64,000 nt of DNA from Tilletia caries (GCA_032718865.1 JALUTQ010000007.1:868001-932000), one strand, 5' to 3'; numbered from the stretch's first letter, positions 42,504 to 54,745 are shown. A program made the numbers and translations. Notes: generated from the letters alone by a model not told the origin.

Positions 42504-43151
42504 ATGGCACTGATCAACAGGCCCATTCCGAGCCAAGTCGGCCTCGCCTTCGCCAAGCAACTCTTCGCCCCCACCCTTCGAAGCGGGCACTACTTCATCT
42601 GGGCCACCGTGTTCGGCGCCTCGATCTGGCAAGGCTCCATCGGCGCTTACACGTCTTTCAAAGCGTTGCCCCGCCGTGACTTTGGCCGACTGCAGGCCAA
42701 GCTCTTTCCCGTGTACTTCTCACTCACTGCGGGGGGTACAGCGTTCCTTGCGGCGTCCTTCGCGGTCCTTCACCATGGCCGGATCTTAAAATCGACAACT
42801 TCGGCTTGGGACCCTACCATCGTTCAGTCGGTCGTTCTCGCTACTGCCAGTGTGGCGCAAGCGTTGAACTACTTCGTTGTCGGTAGGAAGGCCACTCAGG
42901 TGATGTTCAAGCGTCATGCGTTGGAGGCGGCCGAAGGAAAGGACTACAGCGACCCCACTGTCAGCGCGCAAATGAAGGACTTGACCAAGAACTTCAGCAA
43001 ATTGCATGGATACTCGACCATCCTCAACATGGCTTGCTTCTCTGCGCTGATCGTCCAAGGATTCGTAAGTCGAGTCATCATCTGAATGAGTGGGAGACGC
43101 TTGCTGACACGACCACTTGATCTCCAGTGGCTGGCCAACTTTGGCTTGTAA
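42504..43151 (+). CDS. TMEM205-like (DUF4149) membrane protein
   Basis: Two exons, 42504-43064 and 43128-43151 (194 aa). Typical family features: GHYFIWATVFGASIWQG near the N-terminus, then LPRRDFGRLQAKLFPVYFSL, a highly conserved motif, and further hydrophobic helices (VVLATASVAQALNYFVV, ILNMACFSALIVQGFWLANFGL). Four membrane spans are expected. The last exon adds only WLANFGL and the stop, and reading through the intron would give a different tail. The human relative is linked to cisplatin resistance, but the molecular function of the family is unknown. Convergent with the ELL gene. Confidence 0.85.
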
Positions 43152-43361
43152 ATGGACCGCCCAACTTATTCATATACCGAAATCTCAGGTCCAGGTTGGA
43201 TCGACCATATTAAGTGTGATCGTTTGTGACGACGTGTTGACTATCAATACAAGGACTTGAACTATCCGGGCTCGACACCCTCTGCGCGTGAGAGTTGAGT
43301 GGGCCGCGGTGAGAAGGGGGGGGGGGGGTATTAGAGGAGGAGGAAAGGAAAGCCGAGCGTC

Positions 43362-46300
43362 TCATCCCATCCGCACATCCCCGTCGCCATCGACGCCGCC
43401 AGAGTCCGTTCCGAGGCCCATCGCAGCCGTTCCCCTCAGCCGGTCCCCTCCACCTTCCCCCTCATCAGCCTCCAACACTTCCCCCTCCGCCTCCGACTCG
43501 CTCGCCCGCCCCTCCTGCGCCTCAATCTTCCGCTTGAACAGGACCAGGGCCCGCTTCATCCGGTACAGCTCGCCCTGCCACACCTTGCACTTCCCCACCA
43601 GTTCCTCAAGGTCGGCAAGCGGCATCGGTCCCAAGGTACCCAGTCTGCTCATCGATGGTGGACGAGCGACGACGGGACCGCTGCCGACGCCGACGCCTGC
43701 GCCCGCGCCGTGAAGGTGTCCGTTTCCCAGTGATCCACGGAGTCCACCGATGGCACCGGGCCCCACCATCGAAGCGTTGTATGCGGCCGTAAAGCCAAGA
43801 CCAAGTCGACCGCGGGTAGCTTCGGCATGATCACTGTCAGGGCGATTGGCACGCCAGGACAAGGGCACGTTCGGATCGTCCGAATCAGATGGCGCAGGCG
43901 CTACGTCGATGCCAAGCGCACTCCCGCCATTCGGCTCCATTTGCGCGTTCGGCGCTGCTTCCGACGGTGCTGGTAGCGGTGGAGGTCCAAGGGGAAGAGG
44001 CGTCTGTTTCAGCTCGGGCGTCATCTCTCCTTCTTCCGGCGACTCCTCGCGTATTACATCGGCAGAACCAGCAGGCGGCCCCGCTGGTCGTTGCTCCTGC
44101 TGACTACTCTCCTCCGCTTTCGCACCATTTCTCTCAGCTTCAGCCGCTCCCGCCGCCGCTCCCGCAGCAGCAGCAGCACGCAGCCTCTCCCGCTCCTCCA
44201 CCTGCCGCTTCCACTGCGCCTCCCGCTCCGCAGCCTCCATCTCGGCCATCAACCTCTCCCGCTCGCGTTCGATCGTTCCCCGACCTTCGCGGTAGAGGCC
44301 GTAGACGCGCAAGAAACGCTCTGCCAGCAGGTGCCAATCGCCCACGCTCCTCAGTTCGAGCCAAGGCTCGGCCGAGGCATGCGCTCCCGGACCGACGCCG
44401 CGGTGCGAGCGGATCATGCTCCCCGGTAGGATGAGCGCGTCCCGCTCTACTTTGCTGAGACCGGACATCCCGTTCATCTTCGTCTTCGGGGCTGAGCTTG
44501 TAGACCCAGATTGTGATTGTCGAGTTCCTCCTGCCTTGGCTCCATCCTTGACCGTCGAGCCTGTATCGGATCCGTACGATCGAGGAGCAGGCGAAAGCGC
44601 AGAGCTTCGCGCCCGACCATTGCTAACCTTCGAGGATGACTGAGCTGCAACGCCACCGCTACTGCTTTTCGAACTCTTCTTCTTCGGCAGCACAGCTGCA
44701 GACCCACTCCCACTCCCGCCCGCACTGTTCCCTCGTCCTCCTCCACCTCCCTCCTCTTCGTCAGAAGAATCGGTAAACTCAATATCCCGCCTCTGCGGGC
44801 GTTTCTTCAGCTTCTTCGAACCGCCGACCTTAGGCGGCGACGGCGTCCCCGTGGCAGCAACATGATTCTTCTCCCTTCCCCCAATCGAAGCCCGATCACG
44901 CTCCTTCTGCAGCATTTTCGTCGAACAGGTGGACGCTGCGGGTGAGACCGAGACTGCCGATGCCGATGCCGCAGCTGTGTTACTACTGTTCCCAAGCTTG
45001 GAGCTCGACAGAGTTGAAGACCCGGGCCCTCGTCGCTCGAGATGGGTGAGTGAGCTGGTCCGACGGAGCTCTTGAGAGCTTGAACCGCCTTCCTGCCGTA
45101 AGCGTCCAACGTCATGCAACATGCTAAAGTCCATCGACGGTAAGGACTGCTGATGAGCATGCCCAGACCGCTTCTTCACCACCGCCGCTGCAGACTTGGA
45201 TCCCGCGCCTGCATTTCCTTGTCTCGGCTGCTCCTGTGACGACCCCGGATCGGCAGTACTTCTTCCTTTCCCCTTGCCTCCTTCGGTGGCAGAAAGCGTT
45301 TGATCAGCGTCTTCGGCCGCCAGAGCCTTCTTTCGCGCCTTTTGAATCTGCTTCTCACGCTCCGAAGCGGAAACGCCTTTTCCCTTCGCTGCACGAGAAA
45401 TTCTCTCCAACGTACTCATGCCCTTCTTTTTCGGCGGAGGCTTCTCCGTCGCTGAGGTCGAGGCAGCGGACATCGATGGCATGGATGCCGACGTCGAGAG
45501 AGTCTTGAGCTTGGCTCCTAGGGAGGCGCCGAGGGAGGAGTTGCTCGAGCTGGAGGAGAGCGGAGGTGGAGTTCTGCCTTTGACTACGAGGCGGTCCGAT
45601 ATGGGCAGCGGCGGGAGCGTCTCGGGCACATCGCTCAGCTCCGAGGACGACCCGTGACTTCCGCTCTCACTGCCCGAGGCGTAGTCCCGCCGGCGCTTCC
45701 GCCTCGTTTTCGAATGCCGCTGCTTCTCCTGCGGTTGTGAGGAATCTGCATAGGCGCCGAATTCACGTTCGAGCTCGTCAGAGTCTATCTCAGAGAGGAC
45801 CTCATCGTCTCGCATAGCGAAGTTGGGATCTCGATCCAGCTCCTCGCGCTCGCGCTCGCGTCGGAGCTGTGCCTCTGTCGGCCACCCGTCCGGATACAGC
45901 TTGCTCCAACCAGCCGGGTCATTTTCGGCATTGACGCCCAAGCGCTTGAAAGCCTCATGCGCGTGCTTGCTGACGTCGCGGCGTTCTTTCAGACTATATG
46001 CAGCCCAGCTGTTGATGTTGACCTCGTCCAGATAGACCGAGTCCTTGAGGATGTAGACTGTGCTGGGCGAGAGGTGGCCCTGCGGCAGTGCGGGTGGTGC
46101 AGCATTCGTCACTCTTCGATTGACTGGGTGCGTGAAGCGAGCGGAGCCGCCTAGCTGTGGAGATCCCCGAGTCTGTGCTGAGGAAGTAGAGGAGAAAGCG
46201 CCAGAAGCGTCTGGCTGCAGCTCGGAAGGCCTGTCAGCAACCTTGGATAGCAGCGCGAGCACCTGAGTCTCGGGCGCCGATAACGCAGCTACGATCTGTC

Positions 46301-47163
46301 TGCGCGGCTTGGCGCCGATCGCGAGAAATTGGACCAGTCTGGTCCGCAGCGAGAATCGGGGAGAGGAGTACGCCGAAGCTGGTGGAGGGGGCGTTGCGGT
46401 CCCTGTCGATGTGAGGGTGTGATCTTTGGAAGGCGATGGAGTTAGGGCCATGGACGATGGGCCTGGACTGGCAGCTTTGACGGAGTCGGCTTTTATTGAC
46501 TCGGCTGAAATCAAGTTAGGCCTGGACTGTGCTCGTCCAATCATAGATGACCCGCGCGCAGAAGGCGTCTCGCTATTCTGGCGCGCAGTTCGCTGGAGGG
46601 CGCTGAGGGAAGATGACCGGGGCACGGAGGCTGATGCCGCATGCACGAGCCCAGTGCGTTTGAGCTGAGCGGCAGGAGCGTCAAGGAGGACGGTTCTGTG
46701 CTCGGCGCGCTTAGCTTCCTCTTCTTCGCGGCGCTCCTTCAGGCGCTGACCTGCTGCAGAGATGTCGGCGGGTCGCTCAGCAAAGCGGTCTCGGATCGGA
46801 CCGACACGAACAAGAGAGGTGTCGTCGTTTTGTGAGAGCTCGTACAAGTCGGTCGATGCGGCCTCTTCGGAATGGAGCAGCTCGTGCCGGACCCCATCGA
46901 GAATGATAGCCTAGCAAGGTTTGAAACAAGACAAGCTCAGCTGAACGAGCTTCTGGTACAGCAGATATTCACAGCAAAGCACTCACTGGTCCTTGGGCGG
47001 TGTTGACGTCGATGGAGACAGACGATGCGGACTGGGCGAGCTGCAAGGTCTGGGGACGCAGTCGGAGATGAATCACAGGCGGAGTCTCGGACTTGTCCTG
47101 CCGTGATGAAAATGGCAGGAGGGTATATGGCTTGTCCGTCTGAAGCGTCATCCCTGGCAACAT
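43362..47163 (-). CDS. RNA polymerase II elongation factor ELL-like protein
   Basis: Two exons, 46987-47163 and 43362-46910 (1241 aa if starting at Met 47163; a second Met lies at 47151). The N-terminal ELL domain includes KPYTLLPFSSRQDK, VIHLRLRPQTLQLAQ and AIILDGVRHELLHSEEA, then a winged-helix part (TRLVQFLAIGAKPRRQIVAA, YILKDSVYLDEVNINSWAAY, WSKLYPDGWP). The middle 600 residues are Ser/Lys-rich and disordered. The C-terminal part (SVGDWHLLAERFLRVYGLYR, LEELVGKCKVWQGELYRMKR) could be the occludin-homology domain. ELL suppresses pausing by Pol II within super-elongation complexes. Fungi outside yeasts retain ELL/EAF. The start is uncertain by a few codons. Confidence 0.78.
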
Positions 47164-47403
47164 GGGCTCCTGTCGTTGGCGCTGGTCCTCGTCCCGATGC
47201 TCGTGCTTGCGGGATTGAGATGCCTCCTTCCCGGCGCCCGAAAGCGAGAGGTCTGGCTGGGCCGCGTTCACTGCGAGGCCAGCGTCGAGCTCGGCGACTG
47301 TTCCGCGCGGGCTGGAGCAGAGGAGATGCGCAAGCACTAAGCAGTCGCGGATGAGAAGCCCACTCGCGCCCAAGTCCGCCGGGATAGCGAGGAGGGGCTG
47401 GGG

Positions 47404-47443
47404 GCCGAGTGCCGAGTGCCGAGTGCCGAGTGCCGACGGGCGC
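47404..47443. repeat. 7-bp tandem repeat (GCCGAGT)
   Basis: Five full perfect units and a partial one, upstream of the ELL-like gene. Confidence 0.9.
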
Positions 47444-48712
47444 TGTCGTCACCGCCGTTATGAGATGAGATGAGCGATGAGCGATGAGCTCGGGACTTCC
47501 CGACGGATCTCGATGCTCGGCCCGCTTGATCTATCCGCTCGCCGCCGCGGGTTTCGCTTCACTTCACTTCGATGCTGAGCGCGCGCCCTTCGTTTCTGTC
47601 GCTGTCCCTTCGAAGTTCGAACCTATCCTGCTATTCTTTCATTGCTGATCCCGACATCGTCCCAGCAGGAAGCTCACAAGGGACTATAGGGAGACGCTGG
47701 ATATCACGGGGCAGGGGTCCAGCATGCGAATCGCCGATGTCGGCGTTCGGTCAGAAGCCTTGGCGATGGCAGACCCTTGTAGCCAACGCTGAGACTCACC
47801 TCACATACAGAGAGGGTCACGACAACCATGGAACACTTCCCACCCAGCCCGCAGCCGTCGCTCCTCTTCTGGAGGCCAGCATCAAGCATCAAGGACGCAG
47901 AGCAACGCATGGAGCTGGACGCGGAGCAAGGAGATTGCCCACCTCGCTGTGCAACCACCGCGCGCGTCGTCTTTTTGCTCTCCATGATGCGTATTTCCTC
48001 CGCAAAGGAAGCAAGCAGGGAGACACCGCACGATTTTCACCTCCCAAACAACCGAACCTCGGCAAATCTGACATCTGACAGCTGGGCGCTGGGCTTTCTG
48101 CACGCGGACCACGTTCGAAGGGTCCGAAAGATTTCAAAGCGAACGCCCAGTTCTGCGGTTTGGGAGATTATGGGATCCCGTCTTCCAGGTAAACAGATTG
48201 CCAACCTCGCAAGCACTAAGACCGGAAATCTGTTGTGCCTGTCCACCATCTCTCAAAGCGTCGTCCCTCGTTCTCACCCCGCCGCCCGCCTCGGATCCCA
48301 ACTTTCACGGACACGTCGAAGGATCCGTATCCGACAATAATGCAGATTGAGCCTTCGAGGTCCCTTGCTCCCCCCCATCCTTGTGAAGCATGTGGAGTGT
48401 CCAACGGTTTGGAAATTGGAACACGGACCCTTCCCTCCAAGCTCCAAGGAACGTGCGACATCGGCTCTGGCCCCTGCCAACGAGAAGCGAATGAGCGACG
48501 GCGAATTTCCACCTCACAGCAGGCAGCAGGTCTGAAGCGGGACGGCGGCTGGGATACAGGGTCGACCAACGAAACTCCCAGCCGGCGGTAATTGTTCGTC
48601 TGCTGCGGTCCACGCTCTCCACAAGATCCAGTGCCCAGCACTACCACACTCGTCCTTTCTGACCCTGAGGCAAAAGTAATAAAGTGTCCAGGAATCCGCG
48701 ACTTGAGACGTG

Positions 48713-48719
48713 TATATAA
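48713..48719 (+). promoter_or_regulatory. TATA box of the secreted nuclease gene
   Basis: TATATAA, 129 bp before the start codon at 48848, followed by a pyrimidine-rich stretch typical of fungal transcription starts. Confidence 0.6.
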
Positions 48720-48847
48720 CCAGGGCATATTGACTTGCTTCTTCTTTCTCCTCTCCTTGTCCCACATCAGCTTACTGCTTTCCATCTTCCACCCGTCTTC
48801 GTCCTAAGCCATCCCTTTTCCAACCCTCCACGCTCACCCCACTCATC

Positions 48848-49975
48848 ATGCTGTTCCGCTCCCTCGCCGTTGCTGTCCTTGCCTCCTCTGCCTTCGCGGC
48901 CACCGTCGTCTTCGACTGCGCTAAGGTGCCGAACATCTGTTCCAATGACTGTTGGGCTATCCAGTGCAATGTGAGTATTCCCATCTGGCAGACATGGCCA
49001 TTTTGAAGCGCGACTGACAAGCCAGCTTTTCCCCTAAACTTCTCAAGGGCAAGCCCACCACTCTCCACCGCGACAGTGCCGACGCAACCGCCCACCGGTG
49101 AGGGATCTGCAATTTCAACGGACGCGAATGTGAAGGATGACAAAAAGGTACTGACACAATCAATTCTTTCCCCGAACGGCCTTCAGCAACGCAAACGCCT
49201 GCCGGTCGCCCAACCGCTGCTCAGGCAACCCCACCGACTCCAACTCGTGCGATGAATACCCCTGTGAGTACCAACACCTCCCTGACGCGTTCTGGAACGC
49301 GTCGAACTGAGATGGCATTCCCCTGTCCTCTTTTGCAGTCGCTTCATCTGCCGAGGGTGGTGCCGGCGCTATCACTCGCTGCGTTCCCTCGCACGAGAAC
49401 TCTGTTCAGTGAGTTACGGCTGAGGATTGACGTTTAGGCTTGGTTGCCGTGTTGACATTCCGTTCATTCGACACTCCTAAAAGGGGCGGCACCTTGAGCT
49501 CTTTCTACACGAACAACGCCATCAAGGATGGCGGTGCTTACAACGTCGGATTCTCCGGCTCTAGCGGTCTGGTGAGTTTTTGCCAGCGAACGATCGTCCG
49601 GATGGTGGAAAGACTTGGTTCGAGAGCTGACTCTCCCTGCTTCGATTTTCATCACACCCAGCAATACTGCGGCGGTTCCTCCTGCACCAACTCTGGCAAC
49701 GAACTCATCCGTCGCGGCGAGTCTCCCCGTGCCGGTGGTCTCCAGCACCTTCCCCGCTACTTCATCACCAACGAAGGCCACGAAATTCTCAGTGCGTCTG
49801 TTCCGGTACCGAATCCAAGCAGGGGCGTTCAGAAAGCTGACAATTGTCTTTGCGTGTTGTTAATTCCGCAGTGTACGAGCGTGTCAGTGAGGCTGGCTCG
49901 CTAGACAAGCTGGTCGGCACGGAGGTGTGGCTTGCTCACGAGGAGCGCAACGTGACCATCACCTCTATGGTCTGA
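48848..49975 (+). CDS. secreted NucA/NucB-domain deoxyribonuclease
   Basis: Seven exons: 48848-48970, 49048-49097, 49187-49263, 49339-49408, 49484-49571, 49662-49791, 49872-49975 (213 aa). A clear signal peptide (MLFRSLAVAVLASSAFAA) is followed by a Cys-rich start (FDCAKVPNICSNDCWAIQCN). The NucA/NucB signature is present: LHRDSADATAHR with an Arg-Asp pair, RCSGNPTDSNSCDEYPF, ASSAEGGAGAITRCVPSHEN and QGGTLSSFYTN. Bacterial NucB is an extracellular non-specific DNase. Fungal homologues are secreted and could act on extracellular DNA (inference). All seven exons keep frame, with several introns under 100 bp. A TATA box lies upstream. Convergent with glycerol kinase. Confidence 0.85.
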
Positions 49976-50487
49976 TATCGAACGCATCGACTGTTGACTT
50001 ATTATTTATGACCTAAATCTGGGATGCGAGCGTTTGCGTTTACGAAGGATCAGATGCTGCCCAACCTGAGGCGTGAGGCGTGAGGCATCAGGCATCAGCG
50101 CATCAGCCCTGTCCCAGGACCCAGTCTGCAGATCTTAAAATCATCAGCCCTCTGCCCCTCTCCATCAGCTGACGCTTCTCTCTTTTGCAGCTGTTGACTG
50201 TGTTTTCCTTTCTCTTATTCTTCCGCCAGCCAATCTCCGTTCTCGATGAGCATCCTTTGATCATGCGTCACAGGCGCGCTATTTGGATCGTTTTGGATCG
50301 CAAGGGTCTCCGGGGGACGTACCGCTTGTACGTCGAGTCCTATGTGAGCCAAACGTTTGAACTGCCATTCGTATGCGCACTGCATGCATCCCGGCTTTTG
50401 ATGGAATACATTCCTGGATTCGAAAAGGAGAGGAAAACAAACACGAGCTATACATCCTACGGTCAAATTCATCCCAGCAAGTCATCT
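49976..50487. other. convergent 3' intergenic region
   Basis: Between the stop codons of the nuclease and glycerol kinase genes. Short GGCGTGAGGC/GCATCAG direct repeats near 50070-50105. No gene seen. Confidence 0.5.
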
Positions 50488-52667
50488 TTACTCATCCTGG
50501 TTCCATCCCTTCGAGCGCTCCACAGCCCGTTCCCAGCCCTTCATCAGCCGGCTCCGCTCCGCGTCGTCAATCTTGGGTGCGAACTCTTGCAGGCCAGCGG
50601 TGTTCACTTCGGAGAGCGTCTCTGGCTTATTCAAGTCCCAGCCGAACACGTTGAGCGCGGATCCGGCCAGCAGTGCCGAGCCCAGTGCGGTCGATCTGAG
50701 GGAAAAAGAGGGGGGAAGAAGTGTTTGAGCATCAATATTTGCAGTGTGCCGGCCGGAGGAGCGAGAAGGGGAGACAGGGACGTACTCTCGCATCTCAGGT
50801 CGCTCAACGGCGATTCCGAGAATGTCGGCTTGGATCTGCATCGCTTCGTCGGAGCTGTAAAGAAAGACCCAGCACTGTCAGTGGACCGCAGAAGGAGAAG
50901 TGAGTGGGACGCGGGAGACTCACTTTGTCATTCCGCCGTCGACCTGCAGATTCTGCAACTTCACGCCCGAGTCCTTCTCCATGGCATTCAAGATGGCAGC
51001 AGTCTGGTAGCATGTTGCCTCGATCGTCGCTCGGCACAGGTGTCGCTTGTCAGTGTATGCGGTCAGACCCTGATAGTCGACAGGGAGCGCAAAAAAGGTC
51101 AAAGTTAGTGATCAGCTCTTCTGTGAGGCACACGATTTCCCGCCTCAAGATCAGTCGTTAGGGAAAGGAAACGCACCACAATTGTGCCTGCGGCCGTGTC
51201 GTCCCAGTACGGACAGAACAGGCCACTGAACGCGGTCACGAAGTAGACACCGCCCGTGTCCTTAACCTCAGCCGCCAGGGGACCTATCTCGCTCGCCTCG
51301 CGGATTATGCCGACACTGTCGCGGAGCCACTTGATCGCGCTACCCGCCACGGCGATGCTTCCTTCGAGCGCGTAGTGCACCGGCGCGTTAGGGCCGGCCT
51401 TGTATGCGATTGTGGTGAGAAGTCCGGATTTGGAGGCGACGGGTTTCGTGCCCGTGTTGTAGAGCAAGAACGCGCCCGTGCCTGTATCGGAAAGAAGAAG
51501 AGGAATAAGGTGCAGTAGGAGCAGGAGGGGTGTTGAAGCGCCAGATGTTAGCCATACGGCGCGTACCGTAACCTGTTGCACAAGAAATACGCCTCTCACC
51601 GTATGTGTTCTTCGCTTCGCCCGGCTTGAGGCACTTGTTACCCACCAGCGCAGCCATCTGATCGCCCGCCATGCCAGCAATCTTGACGCCCTTCAAGGGC
51701 CCCTCAGCAAACTCGCCATAAACCTCGGCTGAAGAACGAATCTCGGGAAGACAGCTGCCATCGATGCCGAAGAAGTCGAGAAGCTTCGGATCCCAGGTCT
51801 GCTTCTGTAGGTCCATGAACATTGTCCGTGACGCGTTGGAGGAGTCCGTGATGTGGACTGCGCGTCCTGTGAGGTTCTGTTTGAGAAATAGGGAGGTCGA
51901 GGTGATCTCTCTCAGCAAAAAAAATGCGTCAAAGAGCATCAGTCTCAGGGAACGTACGTGAAGAATCCAGCAGTCTATGGTACCGAAGAGCATCGTCTTT
52001 GCGTCGTGCGCCTTCTTGACCTCGTCAACATTGTCGAGCAGCCAGCGAAGCTTGACCGCAGCAAAGTAGGTAGCTACACAAACAAGAAATCAAGAAGACC
52101 GAATGTCAGAATGCCCTCAGAGACGCACATGACGCGCAATCATGCTGAGACCATCTCGCTCGGGTACTCACAGAGCGGCAGACCGGTCTCATCCTTGACC
52201 GCATCCTTTCCCTTCGGACTCTTCGCGGAAAGCTTGTGGACCGTGTGGGCCGTGCGGGTGTCCGGCCAGGCGATCGCGTGCGCCAGAGGCTTGCCGGAGT
52301 GCTTGTCCCAGACGACCGTCGTCTCGCGCTGGTTGGTGATCCCGACGGCCTTGATGTCCGAGGGCTTGTACTTGCCGTTGCTGCTGCTCTCCAGTTTCTT
52401 GCATGCTTCGTTGATGCACTCGTTGGTCACGGCGATGATCTCCTGGGGATCTTGCTCATGCCACTGTGAACGACAATACGACAACGAAGACTCAGCTCGC
52501 TACAGCTCAAAACAGACGACAGCGCGATCGGAGATACTCACGCCTGGCTGCGGGTAGTGCTGAGTGAATTCCTTTTGGTGGGAGGCGACGATGGAGGCCT
52601 TGCTGTCGAAGACCATGAACCGAATCGAAGTCGTCCCGGCATCGATAGAAGCGACGAGGTCCGGCAT
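50488..52667 (-). CDS. glycerol kinase
   Basis: Eight exons: 52542-52667, 52172-52463, 51958-52073, 51600-51876, 51177-51481, 50924-51069, 50786-50854, 50488-50695 (512 aa, the family's usual length). FGGY-kinase motifs: [15 protein letters not shown] at the N-terminus (phosphate loop), [27 protein letters not shown] (glycerol contacts), [32 protein letters not shown] and [19 protein letters not shown] near the C-terminus. It phosphorylates glycerol to glycerol-3-phosphate in the cytosol or at the mitochondrial surface, the entry to the glycerol catabolic pathway. A few extra residues ([14 protein letters not shown]) form a small insert. No frame breaks. Confidence 0.95.
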
Positions 52668-53467
52668 TTTCTCGCAATTGTTACTTCACAGAGAAGGCAG
52701 GGAGCGGGGGAAGGGGAAAAAGGGAGGGGGGAAGAGGGCAAGCGGAAGCAGGCCTCTCTCTCCAGCGGTGTCCGTTTTATACTTCCCCACCTGCCGAAGC
52801 ATCTCTTGGCCTGCCCGGGAAAGTTGGTACGCATGCCGACGTCACTAGCAGTAGTGGCCCTGGGGGAAAGCTTCGTAGACGCACGGACGTGAAGCGGGGA
52901 AGTGGGAGGTCAAAGCAGGTCAAGATCTTGGCAGGTTGTTCGACCGCGTCGCCCAGACAGGTCATGGGCTTCGCCATGTGGAGGAGAGTCTCAAGAGTCT
53001 TGATAAGTGTCGAGAAGAAAGTGCGATGGTCGAGGACGACGGTAACCGTCTCCACGACCTCGACCATCCGCACCCTTCTCGCCATCCCCTCTCTCACCTG
53101 TTCCCTACCTTTTTCGTTCTTTCTCTACCTTACACTCATACTTTACAATCCCTTTCTTCATTCACACGTCCATACCCCCCCCAGATCGTCCAGATCTCTG
53201 ACCATCCACATCCCAGATCGTCCAGATCTCAAGCTCGTCCGAGCGTGTCCAAGACCAAACCGTCCTCAAGATCTCGTCGCCCAGACAGATCAGTACCATA
53301 GGTACGTCCAGTCCGGACCGTCCATTGCCCAGAGTAGTCCGCTCACACTGACCAGTCCTACCCCGTCACGTCCATGACCACAGTCCCACGCCAGCCCGGC
53401 CAAGTGTCCCCGAGCACGACTGAGTCACATCTCCCACATCCTTGTGCGGCAAGTGACAGCCCGTCTG
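52668..53467. other. glycerol kinase promoter and left flank of YR element B
   Basis: Pyrimidine-rich stretch near 53085-53190 (CTCACCTGTTCCC..., TCTACCTTACACTC), then repeated AGATCGTCCAGATCTC units at about 53182-53233, likely the 5' leader of the retrotransposon. No gene seen. Confidence 0.4.
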
Positions 53468-54745
53468 ATGAACCCGGACGCCCCGGCACCGGCACTTGCT
53501 CAAGGAGCAGCAGCACCAGCCCAAGCGGCGGCAGCACCAGCCCAAGCGGCAGTAGCACCAGCCCAAGCGGCAGCAGCACCAGCCCAAGCGGCAGCAGCGC
53601 CGGCCCAAGCAGCGGCAGCACCGGCCCGAGCAGCAGGAGCACCTGCCCAGCAAGACGCCCAAGTGAACGCCGCCCAAGACCAACAAGACCCGCAGGACCG
53701 TCAGGCCCCAGCGAACCAAGCACAGGCGGCAGGCCCCGCAGCAGACGCTGACCGTCAACCTCGCCGAGAAGGTGCAGAGAACGACCAAGGCAACGACCCT
53801 GATCTCAACGACGTCCCAGAGGGCGAACAACACCGACACGAAGGACTCGATATTACTCCGGAACAGCTGGCCGAAGCTGAGGTCCTGATCGCCAACCGCA
53901 AGACATGGATCCAAGAGCTGGCCCCAGAGCTCGACAAGAAGGCCAGAAAGGACCTGACCGAGCTCGCCCACAACGTCATCTTCACCTCGGAGCACACGGC
54001 AAGGGACGCCTTCGAAATGTCCCTGGCCAACATCCAACACCGCCGCCAAATCCACGAGGCCCTCGGGCGGGAACTGAACACCTCCTCGGACTCGATCGAG
54101 CCGGACCCCGCCCCACCAGCACAGAAGGCGCCCAGCCTCGCTGCACCACATCCCAAGAAGCGACAGGCTTCGGAGGAGGTCGACAAACGGGCCAAGAAGC
54201 GTTGGACGTCCAAGGGCCGGTCGAAGAAGAAGGGAAAGTCCCAGTCCCGGACCAAGGACTCCTCCTCGGACGACGATTCGTCCACAGACTCCTCTTCCTG
54301 CTCGTCCTCGTCGCAACGATCCTTCTCCTCGGACGACAGTTCCGACTGGGAGGACAGCTCGGACGAGGAAAACCCGAAGTGGGTCGCCGGCAAGAGCAAC
54401 TCCCGCGTGTGGGGTTCGCTCAACATACCAGACCGAGTGGCGAGAAAGGTGGACAAGGGGGAGTATGTGGACTTGTGGTGGTTCACACCTCAGTCATTGA
54501 AGCTGAAACACGAGGAGAAGAGTCGGAAGCATCTCACATTGGAGGGTGGGACACTGCGCACGGCCGAGCCCGCCAAGCCGTCCGGCTTCCTCGAGGACGA
54601 GGACCTCGATTGGGACGACTTCCTATATGAGATCGACAAATGGATGGACACCATGGAGGACGAGGACATCGGGCTCAAGACCAGGAAGGCCTGGGACCGG
54701 TTCAATTCCAAGGTCCGGAAGCACCAGCAACGGGAGAAGCCGTGA
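53468..54745 (+). CDS. gag-like protein of YR element B, N-terminal frame
   Basis: Starts at ATG 53468 (MNPDAPAPALAQ) and ends at TGA 54743-54745 (425 aa). The N-terminus is a run of APAQAAA repeats, then DITPEQLAEAEVLIANRKTW, a Lys-rich and Ser/Asp-rich middle, and a block conserved with element A (DRVARKVDKGEYVDLWWFTP versus AKSILRKIERGEYDFDLWHL). The TGA interrupts what should be one protein: the zinc-cluster half follows in another frame. A start upstream at the in-frame GTG 53444 is not favoured. Structural/nucleic-acid-binding role expected. Confidence 0.7.
   Translation: MNPDAPAPALAQGAAAPAQAAAAPAQAAVAPAQAAAAPAQAAAAPAQAAAAPARAAGAPAQQDAQVNAAQDQQDPQDRQAPANQAQAAGPAADADRQPRREGAENDQGNDPDLNDVPEGEQHRHEGLDITPEQLAEAEVLIANRKTWIQELAPELDKKARKDLTELAHNVIFTSEHTARDAFEMSLANIQHRRQIHEALGRELNTSSDSIEPDPAPPAQKAPSLAAPHPKKRQASEEVDKRAKKRWTSKGRSKKKGKSQSRTKDSSSDDDSSTDSSSCSSSSQRSFSSDDSSDWEDSSDEENPKWVAGKSNSRVWGSLNIPDRVARKVDKGEYVDLWWFTPQSLKLKHEEKSRKHLTLEGGTLRTAEPAKPSGFLEDEDLDWDDFLYEIDKWMDTMEDEDIGLKTRKAWDRFNSKVRKHQQREKP
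53507..53640 (+). repeat. imperfect ~20-bp tandem repeat in gag of element B
   Basis: Repeats of the GCAGCACCAGCCCAAGCGGC type, encoding the Ala/Pro/Gln motif. About six units with drift toward the 3' end. Confidence 0.8.

Larger units (their letters stand above)
47164..48847. other. intergenic region between ELL and nuclease genes
   Basis: Frames of 100-190 codons occur on both strands, but none has family features or consistent splice signals, so no gene is called. Contains a GCCGAGT 7-bp tandem repeat (47404-47443, five and a half units), GATGAG-type repeats near 47461-47487, and a TATA box at 48713. Confidence 0.45.

Noticed and set aside
47572..48078. 168-codon plus-strand frame in the ELL-nuclease spacer
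   Set aside because: No recognisable family, unusual composition and overlapping frames on the other strand. Not called as a gene without expression data.
53366..54316. 316-codon minus-strand frame rich in Leu, Gly and Arg
   Set aside because: Antisense shadow of the gag repeats of element B. No domain and no splice or promoter signals.
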